Assembly: GCA_020466095.1 (NCBI GenBank)
Contig: CM035806.1
Location: 129,046,734 to 129,110,733 of the forward strand
Direction: 5' to 3'
DNA: 64,000 nt
Source of the DNA: Chlorops oryzae
Lineage: Eukaryota; Arthropoda; Insecta; Diptera; Chloropidae
Of this stretch, positions 44,535 through 54,212 are shown piece by piece. Within the stretch, counting starts at the first letter, position 1. Each line of letters starts with the position of its first letter. The notes under the pieces were generated by a model that was not told where the DNA came from, searched no databases, and worked only from the letters and a program-made list of their open reading frames with translations. The translations under genes and the position numbers were made by a program.

Positions 44535-45832
44535 ATTGCGCTTGACAATTATGCGCTCGCTTAGTGGTTATTGAGGGAAATATGCTGTACCAAGTTTCAT
44601 CCAAATCGGGGAGAAAAAATTTTGCCGGTGGTACACTTGACGTGTTTTGCCCCATATGGGTGCTGGCGACGCTTTGCTTTCTTGGGCGGACGTGCTGTGG
44701 ATACCGCTGCTTCTTAAGGTGAGTCGAAGTTCTTTTCCTTAATCCTTATATTCCCAGATGCCTGGACCCGCACCTGGTAGGGTTTGCCATTAAAAGTTTT
44801 ATTGAAAGTCAGTCGCTTTCCTGGCTCTCGCTTTGCCGCTGCTTCCCGAATGATGTTTCTTAACGCGATGGGTATGCCGTCACCTAATTCAGCCTTCGGT
44901 ACGTTGAAATTTTTCTCGTAGCCGTTGAGTTTTGGCTTCGGCGTTTCTGTTTTTTCGGTTGCGCAGCCACCCCAGTCGTTGTTGTGTATATCGGTCGCGG
45001 GCAGGTCTATGTTGTAACTTTCGGATGCCTCCTCTGGCTGTACGGGATAAATCCGAGGCTCGTCCCATGTGTCTATTAGTTCTCCGTCGGTTTTTACATT
45101 TCCAGCGGGCATTGGAACTACTTTTACCCGTCCTGTTCGTGTATTTCGTATTGGCATCAAGTCAGCCGGTAGTAAAATTGACCTGGGTTGGATTCCCTGG
45201 ATTATGGTCATGGATTCCCGAAATTGCTGGCTGGTTAGTCGGAGCTTGACGTCTGCTTCAGTCATCGTTTCTGTTGCAATTAAAAAGAGTTCGGATCAGT
45301 ATAGGTGCATGTAATTGTGCAGGTGATGGTGTATGTGATGGTGTATGTGATGTGTATGCGAAATTTTCATAAGCAAAACTAAAAGGCTATACCTATGTAG
45401 ATATATACACGCATATAATTATTAGTAGGGCAACCGGATATATGATTTTGCTTATTTTTTAAGCAAACCGCATATTATATGCAAAAGCAATTTTTTGTTT
45501 TGTATTTGATTTATATTTCAAACAAAATAAAACTTCTGGCCCACTTCGTTTTTGTTTAAAATAGGAGGCGTTGGAAATTGTGCGTAATATTTTATTCTGT
45601 GTAAAAATGATTTTGAAATTTGATTTTGTGTTTGATTTGATTTGAATTTTTTTATGTCTTATTTTAAGACGAAAAAAATCATATTTAAAAGCATATTTCC
45701 GGTTGCCCTACTTATTAGCATTGTTATTAAACTTTCTTTTTTCTTTCTTTTTCATTTTTCTATTGCAGGACTTCACAACTTGAGTGCAATTGTGGTGGGG
45801 GAGGTAATTTATCAAAATAAATTTTATATATA
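44535..45832. repeat. Duplicated block, copy 2 (without R2)
   Basis: Matches 38998-39910 plus 42228-42600. Its left edge lies in the loop between the inverted arms seen only in copy 1. Includes a small inverted-repeat element (about 45421-45718) whose ends are GTAGGGCAACCGGATATATG and near inverse. Confidence 0.88.
44714..45265 (-). CDS. Unrecognised 183-codon protein, copy 2
   Basis: Same frame as 39177-39719, ATG to TAA, with a 3-codon insertion around KTDG at residues 58-61 and changes L15F, A35D, E/K and I/V among others. The same acceptor-like TTGCAACAG precedes the ATG. The preserved length and open frame are compatible with coding function, but most differences change amino acids, so selection is not evident. 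No family recognised. Confidence 0.45.
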   Translation of the reverse strand: MTEADVKLRLTSQQFRESMTIIQGIQPRSILLPADLMPIRNTRTGRVKVVPMPAGNVKTDGELIDTWDEPRIYPVQPEEASESYNIDLPATDIHNNDWGGCATEKTETPKPKLNGYEKNFNVPKAELGDGIPIALRNIIREAAAKREPGKRLTFNKTFNGKPYQVRVQASGNIRIKEKNFDSP

Positions 45833-46071
45833 TATATATTTTTTTTATGTTAAAAAAAATCAATAAAAACAAAATTAAAACTATTTTCTTTTTCAGCTTT
45901 GTTATGCAACACATTATGTTCTGTTCCAACCTATGAGTGCTGCGAAAAAAACAATACCCAAATATTTCTTGCGTACTTCGTGCGAGTAAGAATATTGTGG
46001 GCAATTAGATTTTATAATAGGAAACTTAAAGATCCCAGCTTCCACGCAAAATACCTTAAAGTTAGTCATCT
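45769..46071 (+). CDS. Possible two small exons, Cys-rich product
   Basis: A 35-base segment (45769-45803) sits between a strong acceptor (TTTTTCTATTGCAG) and GAG/GTAATT; a second (from 45897) follows TTTTCTTTTTCAG. One frame across the junction reads LECNCGGG, then LLCNTLCSVPTYECCEKNN, on to a stop at 46069-46071; another ends at 45989. The first exon is repeated in block copy 1 (around 42544-42578) without the second. No family recognised; could be a transposon or host exon, or chance. Confidence 0.25.
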
Positions 46072-46834
46072 TTGAGGTAGTTCATCCGTTTTTGCAGTCC
46101 GAATTTTCTGAGTTGGGGGATCGTGACTGTTTTCTTTTTTTTAACGGCTTAGATGCGCGAGTAAATTTTTTTTTGATTTGTGAACATATTCTTGTGCTTT
46201 ATTTTTTATCCATAATTTTATATATGGGCATTTCCATGAAAACGTACCCTGTGCAACCGCAAAAATATTTACACTTTAACACATTTTTCTTCTTCTTATT
46301 AAAACATATATATATGCATCATTTTTTTCATGTAGAGTAATATCAAAAATATATATGGTTTGTATACAAATTAATTTTGAAATAGTTCTATTTAAACATA
46401 TCGCAAACAAAAAAATTATCCCTTTTTTGAGCTTTCGCTACAAGCTGTTTTTGAATATGTGGCAGCACAAATAGATATCAGCTAAAAGTATGTCATTTTA
46501 TCTGGTTTGCAGAAAAAGTAGAATGCTTTAGGTTATATGTTGAAATTTTTACAGACGTTTGGAAAGTTAACCTTAGACTGTCACGCCCGTTACCGATAAA
46601 CTACAAAAAGTTAAATTATCTTTTAGCAAAAGAATTTAACAAAGTGTTAACCTGCAGATAGTAAGAAGGTAATTCCGTTTAATAATAAAGCGAAACCTAG
46701 TTGGAGTTTGTGTGACAGAGATGGTATTTTTAACATTTAAAACGGTGTCACACCCGTTACTTATTTATTTTCTTGTGTTATATTTTTGGGCCAATTTTCC
46801 TTACAGTTCATTTATAGTAAATTATAAATAATAA
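46072..46834. other. AT-rich spacer with two TGTCACNCCCGTTAC motifs
   Basis: Copies at 46579-46593 and 46746-46760; see the motif set spanning 46579-48832. Otherwise nothing recognised. Confidence 0.5.
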
Positions 46835-47440
46835 ATTTTAAATAATAAATAACATATAATAAATAAATAATTAATAATTAATAAATTATAAATAATAATA
46901 AAAAATAAATAATAAATAATAAATAATAAATAATAAATAATAAATAATAAATAATAAATAATAAATAATAAATAATAAATAATAAATAATAAATAATAAA
47001 TAATAAATAATAAATAATAAATAATAAATAATAAATAATAAATAATAAATAATAAATAATAAATAATAAATAATAAATAATAAATAATAAATAATAAATA
47101 ATAAATAATAAATAATAAATAATAAATAATAAATAATAAAATAATAAATAATAAATAATAAATAATAAATAATAAATATAAATAATAAATAATAAATAAT
47201 AAATAATAAATAAATAAATAATAAATAATAAATAATAAATAATAAATAATAAATAATAAATAAATAAATAATAAATAATAAATAATAAATAATAAATAAT
47301 AAATAAATAAATAATAAATAAATAATAAATAATAAAATAATTAAATAATAAATAATAAATAATAAATAATAAATAATAAATAATAAATAATAAATAATAA
47401 ATAATAATTAATAAATAAATAAACTAAATAAATAAATAAA
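46835..47440 (+). repeat. AAT microsatellite, ~600 bp
   Basis: Almost uninterrupted AATAAT repeats with occasional AAAT variants. Length in the assembly may be unreliable. Confidence 0.97.
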
Positions 47441-47633
47441 TAAAATAAAAATATAATAAACAAATATATAATAAAATTAAATTATATAAAAATATTAATA
47501 TAGAAGTTTATTATTTTATGTATGGGGTAATTAATAGTATATTATAAATGTCTTAATTAACTACTGTATGCTGACGACTCACACTGATCACCACACAGAA
47601 AACCTTATTCTCAAAGCCTTATTATCAAAACAA

Positions 47634-48417
47634 GTAAGAAAGCTATAGTCGGTCAAGCCCGACTTTGAAATACCCAGCGTTCCGACATTATGAGTGCACT
47701 ATGTTTTTCTTCACTATTTGTGGGCGTGGTAGTGGGCGGGCCACATAAAATTTTTTCCTACACCTTTCATTTGCCTTGGTCAACCTATGTTGCGAATTTG
47801 AAGCGTCTACGCCTATTAATTCGGAAGTTACGAAAAATCTCCATTTGTGGGCGTGGAAGTGGGCGGGCCATATAAATTTTTTTCCTATACCTTTCATTCG
47901 CCTTGGTCAACCTATGTTGCGAATTTGAACCTTCTACGCCTTTTACTTCACAAGTTACGATAAGCCCTTATTTGTGGGCTTATTTGTGGCGTGGCTCACG
48001 GAGGGGGGCGTCCATTTTTTGCCAGGATATGTCCCTTTTCGTAGTTTACCAGTACACCAAATATCAATGGAATGTGTTGAGTGGTTCGCAAGTTACAAGC
48101 ATTTTACTGAAAACACATTATATTCATTTGTGGGCGTGGCAGTGGGCGGATGTCTCCCATTTTTACTTAGGATCATACTCGGATCCCGATATACCTGTGT
48201 GCCAAATTTCGACTTGATTGGTCCAGCCGTTTCGGAGGAGATCCGACCACGGACGGAACGGACAGACGGACGGACGGACAGACGGACATGTCTAAATCGA
48301 TTCAGTTTTTGATCCTGATCATTTCTATATATATATGTCTATATCTCCGGAGCTTAGTTCTCCCTGTTACAAGATTCGCACAAAACTAATATACCCCGCT
48401 TACGCTGGGTATAAAAA
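47634..48417 (+). repeat. Dispersed family B, free copy
   Basis: Complete from CAAGTAAGAAAGCTATAGTC to TACGCTGGGTATAAAAAG, with GACGGACGG repeats near 48258-48290. It shows the family exists outside repeat R. Confidence 0.8.
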
Positions 48418-48832
48418 GTCTATTCAGTAACAGGAAACCAAAATCGTGTGATAAAAAACCAAAAACTTTTAAAAGCAAGTTATTTAACGGAAAACGAATG
48501 AAGCTGCTTTCACGAAAATACTACGTTGATATTTTTTATAATAATTACAATAAAATATATTTTTAAAAACTCGTCTTCCTCATATAACTCTTGTTTCAAT
48601 TTATATTGTCACACCCGTTACTTTTTTCTGTCACACCCGTTACTTTTGTAAATTGGTATAAAACACATACGAATAGCTATACATTATAAGTAAATACCTA
48701 TTCATAGTCAGAATACTCCTTAGAACTGTTGGTTAAACATTCTTTTTATATGTTTCCTGGAAAATTTTACAGAATCGATTAATGAACACAAATAACATAC
48801 AAACCCCCATTTTCTAACGTCACACCCGTTAT

Positions 48833-49846
48833 CTCTTTTTGAAGCTTTTTAAGGCATTAAAAGTAATTTTTACCGGATTCTTTGAAATGGTAGAAATACT
48901 TTAAAAATGGACGCTTAAAAAATATGCAACACTGTTATCGAAGGGTTGATGGTTTTAGAGAAATTTAAAGAATATGTATATCCATACAATTATTTATTTA
49001 ACATTATTAATTCAAGCTCAATTTTAGATAGGTGAAAATAGGCCTACTGGGGAACCAAACGCCTAAAAAAAATATGGTAACGCGTCATTTCGCATACCTC
49101 AGGGGTGGCGTGGAAATGCGAAGAACAAAGGTTGATATGCAATCAAAATAAATCGAATTTCAAGATACCTAATTTTGTCTTATTTTTTTTTTTAATCAGC
49201 AAGTATTAGTGTGGTCCTTATTTAAAAAAAAAAAAAATTTCGCACGAAACCCCGTCATTTTAATATATAGCACGAGAAAATATTTCCGTATTTTTTTGAA
49301 ATTTTATATAAACTCCATTTAAAAATTTGTTCGTTTCATAAAATATATTATAAAATTACAGCAGTACAAAAACCCAATGGGTTTTTAAGCATTTTCTATA
49401 GATTTCAGCTTGGTAAATAATTGAAAAATATCAAAAAAATTCCATCACGTCAGAGTTCGAAGTTAATCGCGTATTAAATTTTTAAATACCATTGATATTT
49501 CTCATATATGGTTTGAGCTATCTTAAAATTTTTAAGGCTTTTGTGTTCTTAAAACGTCATTTTTTAATATGAAATCAAAAATAACTTAAAAATCTTTAAA
49601 TGAATGGTAAAATATGATGCTCAAAGTCGAAAAATTTTAAATTGTATGTAAAATTTTCATGTTTGTTTTTACTTTGAATGAACATAGCTCAACCGCTATT
49701 GAGCGATCTTTCAAGCTCGCTATCTGATGTTAAGAGACAATCAATTCTTTAAGTCTGTTCTATAGCTGACCTCATTTACTGCCGCGCCCAAAGATTTTGG
49801 CCAATGTGTAATTCTTTTAAAGAGAAAATAATGTATTCATTTGACC
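48833..49846. other. AT-rich spacer
   Basis: Nothing recognised beyond a short segment (about 49038-49130) related to the interior of the MITE at 31415-32045. Confidence 0.4.
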
Positions 49847-50142
49847 TAATAGCCTTTTTACACATACGGGGTTACCTCGTTTATCTAGGTTTGCTGCCAA
49901 ACCCAGTATCAAACCGCTCGGTTTCCCATACAAAAGCAAACCCAGTCAAGTGGTGGGTTTGGCGCTAACCCAGTCCCAAACCTAGATAAGGCACAGGGTT
50001 GCATTCAATAAACTGACATATATTGTGAGAAATTCCCTGTGAAATGGCAATTTTCGTTGAATGGGGAATGAATTAAAGAAGAAGAATGAGAAAAAGAATA
50101 AGAAGTTGAAGTTGAAGTCAAATCGAAGTTTTTGAAAAGGAA

Positions 50143-50394
50143 ATGAATAAGGAATTAAAAGAAAAGGTTTTCGGGGAAAAAAAGAAAAAGAAGGTGTGGA
50201 GCGAAGATGCGGAATGTGCCCTAATCGAATTGTGGGCTGAAAATATAGATGGACTACGTGGGAACAGAAAAAACGGCCATGTGTATGCCGAGATTTGTGA
50301 TGAAATGGCGAAAAGAAATTTTTTCAGAGCTGCTGTGGAAGTTCGTGATAAAATTCACAATCTCACATACAAGTATAAGTATGTATTTATTTAA
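50143..50394 (+). pseudogene. Myb/SANT-like frame
   Basis: From an ATG: a Lys-rich start, then VWSEDAECALIELWAENIDG, later HVYAEICDEMAKR and VEVRDKIHNLTYKYK. This is the trihelix/Myb-SANT (MADF-related) pattern with the first and middle helices in place, as in accessory proteins of Harbinger elements. Stops after 83 codons, so only the DNA-binding part remains. Confidence 0.7.
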
Positions 50395-50495
50395 AAAACG
50401 AAAAATGAACTGTCAAACGTAACCTCGATAAGTGCAGTGTAAAGGCGCTAGGTTTGCATTTAGGTTACGAACGCAAACCTAGGTTTCCTATGTTA

Positions 50496-51031
50496 AGCCT
50501 GAATTCCAATAGCGCAGGAGCTGCAGGAAATTTCATGCTGCAGGAGGTGCAGGAAATATGCAATTTCCAATAATGCGTGTGCATGGGCATGTCATTGCTG
50601 CGGTTTTGAGTGTGAACTTAACTCAGTACATTTTTAGCTACTCTTGTACTAGTCTTATTTTCTATGAACGGAATGTAATATTCCCTTTTATTTAACAAAT
50701 ATATAATAGATATCATAAATATAGACATCGAAGCTTAAAATAAAACATAATTTAATGCATATTAATTGATTAACGAAGAAAAGGATACGTCCGTAGTACC
50801 AAGTACCATAAAAAAGTACTCAATAGTTTCTACAACACTGTTATATTCCTTTCTTCAACTGTTATACTCAGCTGTCATGTTGCTCACGCGCAGGAAATAT
50901 TCAATTTTTCGAACTTTTGCGTGTGCGTGCGCGTGCAGGAAGTTGATTGGACGTCGTTCCATATGTTTTCAGGTGTTGAACATTTACAGGAATTCACGTT
51001 ACGCACCTCCTGCGCTATTGGAAATTCAGCT
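50496..51031. mobile_element. Harbinger-type MITE nested at the right end (536 bp)
   Basis: Ends AGCCTGAATTCCAATAGCGC and AGCTGAATTTCCAATAGCGC (inverse), flanked by TTA at 50493-50495 and 51032-51034. Contains several GCAGGA repeats. No coding frame. Confidence 0.75.
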
Positions 51032-51257
51032 TTAGTGTATAAAGGCTATAAAGAAGATCGAATGTTCGTTTTGTTTAATGTGTTATAAGCACTTTGCTTT
51101 TTTCTGACCCAATATATCGAATCGATCTAGTCATTGGGCGATTCCGCTATACACGATTTTCGATACTAGTTTTTTATTTACGATAAAAGTGGTTTTGGTT
51201 TGGTGGTTTGTCAATATTACAAAGAAGAAAGTCGAAATTTAATGTTAACTTTATTTA

Positions 51258-52307
51258 CAGTGATGCCAACTCTTTAAAAAGGAAATGTGTAATTGTTTCG
51301 TCGAAAAGGGCTAAAAAAGGGGCTAAACCGCGGTTAGCTAAAAAGGGCTAAAAAGGGCTAAATTAAACCAAAAAAAAACCAAAAAGGGATATCAAAAGTA
51401 TTTTGTTTGTTCAACCTGATGAAATTGTAAATTTTTTTTTATTAAGTTGGCTAACAAAATCAATAAAACCGTTCAAAACATTTTTTTATATATAACTAGG
51501 TACGTTTTATTAACATAACATGTATATAAAAATTAAAATAAAATAACAATTCTTGGTGTTAAAAATTAAATAACATTTCTTCCAAAAAACAAAAAAGTGA
51601 GATGGTTTAAGGGTCACTCACAATAAGGCAGTGGCAGTGAAAATGTCCTAAATTTTAGAAAACACTGTTTCATATGAAATAAATTCTTATAATAGAATTG
51701 GATTTTGTATCATATCAAACTGTGTTCTCTAAAATTTAAAAAACTCTCACTGCCACTGCCTTATAATATATCAGGCTTTAATCTTTTAAAAATATATCTT
51801 CTTCTTCGTCATCACTCCATAGAAGAGTATCTATTTCAAATTTAGAATTTTTGTAACATTCACTTGAATTAATTTTGACTATGACATCTTCTGGTATATG
51901 GTAATCACAACAACATAGATTTTGCTTGGCTATTATTTGGTTTAACTTTTTTTAATTGAATCTCCTTGGCACTTATTTTTTCTTTGAAGTGGCAGCCGCG
52001 GTCTCCTTGAAACTCAGGAAGACTGCGGCCTATTTGACGAACATTCATGAGTGACATACATCATTTCTTGTCTTCATGCAGTAATTCAATCGCCACACAA
52101 ACATGCTTGCAAACAAAATTGACTGCATGTGGCGGCGAAAAATTGTTTCTGTAAAAATTTCAAAAACGCAAAAGAGGGGTAATTTTTTTTGTCGGAAATG
52201 GGCTAAAATTGCGCGTATTTTAGTTTCGGGCAAAAAAAATTTTTTGCGTTCTGGGCATACCAATTAGGGCTAAAATAGCCCGAAAAGGGGCTAAGTTGGC
52301 ATCACTG
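51258..52307. mobile_element. hAT-type non-autonomous element (1050 bp)
   Basis: Ends CAGTGATGCCAACT and AGTTGGCATCACTG; YARNG start; perfect 8-bp duplication TTTATTTA at 51250-51257 and 52308-52315. Subterminal AAAGGGGCTAAA-like repeats at both ends. A minus-strand exon-like stretch (51790-52050) has an acidic DDEEDIF-like end but no recognised domain. Confidence 0.85.
51626..51764. repeat. Small MITE nested in the hAT element
   Basis: 139 bp; ends TAAGGCAGTGGCAGTGA and inverse, with further inner similarity (TAAATTTTAGA). A TA duplication is possible. Confidence 0.65.
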
Positions 52308-52474
52308 TTTATTTATATTTGATTTAACTCTATATTTGGTTTATTGGCGCGTTTGAAAGTGTTACCTTTTTAAACTGTCACAAAACCGCCGTTGCCGACA
52401 GTTTGAGGTTACATTTTACCGACTTAATTGAAGTGGGAATATTAATTTATCCTCGCGTTGCAAAAAACTTAAGT

Positions 52475-52865
52475 ATATCGTCGGCTTAAAGTGTAAACCT
52501 GCTAAGTCCACTTTTAACCGATTCTAACTTTTCGACGTCATTCGAAAGAAAAATGCTTTCTACATCGTCAGGCAAAAAAATCTTTTTTAATTTCAAATTC
52601 TAAACACGGAGAAATTGGTGATAAGTAAAACTGCTAAGTCCAACTGTGGTCAAAGTTCACAGCTAACACCAACAAGTGACTCCAAGTAGACTTTGTATGG
52701 TGCACAGAATCGAATTTAGAAGAGACTTCATATAGGAACAAAATAAACCATCCATATTTTGGATCTCCTTCCCTAATTTGAAGTCTTGAAAAAAAGTGTT
52801 TTTTGTTTACCCTGTAAAGTTTTGAAATTGTTAGTTAGCAGGTTTACACTTTAAGCCGACGATAT
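52475..52865. repeat. Inverted-repeat element (391 bp)
   Basis: Ends ATATCGTCGGCTTAAAGTGT and inverse, with AAACCTGCTAA following. Duplication not resolved. Confidence 0.65.
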
Positions 52866-52912
52866 GTTGTTATTTATAAAGCATTATTGATTCCTAAAAT
52901 ACATTGTTGACT

Positions 52913-54176
52913 TGTTGCACCCGCGATACAAAACGTGTAAAAGTTTACTTTTTTCACAGAAATAATGAGCTAACATTCTGAAACTTTGTAAAAGTAAGAA
53001 GAAACAAAAACTAAACATAAATTAATCGTTTTTAAGAGTATAGTGATTGCCAGGTTTAAATAATCGATAACTTAAATTGGTTGCACCCGCTATTTTGATT
53101 TCAGATCGCGGGTGTAACTTTTTGTCATTTAACCTTTTTGTGCAATTTACTACATATTTGGTTATTTTGATATGCCTTGACTAATAATATGTATAAGCTG
53201 AAGGCCATCGTCAACAGTGTCCTAAAATTTAATGATTTAGCTCGCAGTCACTCTAAGAAGATCTTCTTTAAATATGTGGCAAAAATAGAAATTAATGAAA
53301 AGATAGCCATGTTGGATGAACAGTGGGAGGGCTGAAACATATATCAAGCATTCAATCAAAACATTTCTTCCAATTTAAAGAGGCTCATAGCATTTCTGTG
53401 GTGCGCACCTCACGGTCTTCTTTTAAATGCAAATTGGTTTTGAAGTCGCCAGAAAGCACCACTAATACAGAAAGTGATTGGAGTGATGACGACTTGGAGC
53501 CTCTTTCAAATCTCAAAATACGAAAAGAAACGCTGCATCCTGATATATCTGTGCCTTTAGTTTCGGATCAGAGAAAATCTTTATTACCCCTTAAAAAGAG
53601 ATGGAGCGTTTTCGATTTTAACAGTGATTCAGATACTGAATTTATAAATGACGAAATTCCATCAATGTCTTTTCAAGCTTCAGAATAATGACGATGAGCA
53701 TGTCCTGAAACTCCTACTGTCCAAATTGCTGTTTTAAAAAGATACTTTTGCGACGGTTTGTATGTCCTCGTACAATTACTCTGCAAAACCGGCAAAAAAA
53801 AGACTGGTTGCACCCGCGACTCATATAAAAATGAATAACTCTTTATTTATATTTCTCTTGTTAACACTTTTCATTTCCTGTAGTTTGTTAAATATACATC
53901 TAACAAAATATTAAGGCATAACACATAAAATGTATCACAATTAGCAGATTTATGCGTTTTTTGTCTCTGATCTAGAAACGTAGGGCCAAATTTGTTGCAC
54001 CCGCGATGGCAATTTAAATCATTCTGAAGACTTTAATAGTATTATTTTAAAATACTTGTGACCTAATATGCAATGAAAATATTAAGATGTAGCCTTTTCA
54101 AGACTATTTTTATTAAAAATGTTTTTTATTTAGTTGCATGAAACTAAAACATACGTGTAAATGTTGCACCCGCGAT
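52913..54176. promoter_or_regulatory. Six GTTGCACCCGCGA motifs (putative protein-binding repeats)
   Basis: 52913-52927, 53079-53093, 53105-53118 (minus), 53806-53820, 53993-54007, 54162-54176. The core CACCCG with flanking conserved bases is the same as in the 46579-48832 set. Repetition near one end of an element suggests transposase-binding sites; this is inference. Confidence 0.5.
53189..53688 (+). pseudogene. Unrecognised frame between CACCCG motifs
   Basis: Two adjoining frames: one with SHSKKIFFKYVAKIEINEKI then AMLDEQWEG up to 53334, and one with an acidic ESDWSDDDLEPLSNLKI and DFNSDSDTEFINDEIP ending at TAA 53688. They may be one gene broken by a frameshift. Neither starts with a good ATG. 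Its place inside the element makes it a candidate remnant of the element's own protein; no family assigned. Confidence 0.35.
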
Positions 54177-54212
54177 AATGGAATCGCCCCATTATTTAGT
54201 TTTGTAACGAAA

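Larger units (their letters stand above)
46579..48832 (+). repeat. Five TGTCACACCCGTTAC motifs, same strand
   Basis: Positions 46579-46593 (one mismatch), 46746-46760, 48607-48621, 48629-48643 and 48818-48832 (two mismatches). The microsatellite and the family B copy lie between them and were probably inserted later. Likely subterminal repeats of an unknown transposon; ends not identified. Confidence 0.6.
49850..51048 (+). mobile_element. Harbinger-like element with Myb/SANT frame, hosting a second MITE
   Basis: Ends TAGCCTTTTTACAC and GTGTATAAAGGCTA are near inverse, flanked by TAA at 49847-49849 and 51049-51051. Subterminal CTAGGTTTGC copies occur at both ends. The MITE at 50496-51031 is nested 17 bp from its right end; without it the element is about 660 bp. 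Confidence 0.65.
51133..54193. mobile_element. Unclassified element with CACCCG-core repeats
   Basis: Outer ends ATTGGGCGATTCC (51133-51145) and GGAATCGCCCCATT (54180-54193) are inverse with one indel. The right half has six copies of GTTGCACCCGCGAT-like motif (one on the minus strand). A hAT MITE (51258-52307) and an inverted-repeat element (52475-52865) are nested inside. Removing them leaves about 1.6 kb. No clear target duplication and no recognised transposase. Confidence 0.55.

Noticed and set aside
46835..47440. AAT array as a possible centromeric or telomeric satellite
   Set aside because: A simple trinucleotide microsatellite of about 600 bp with no higher-order structure.
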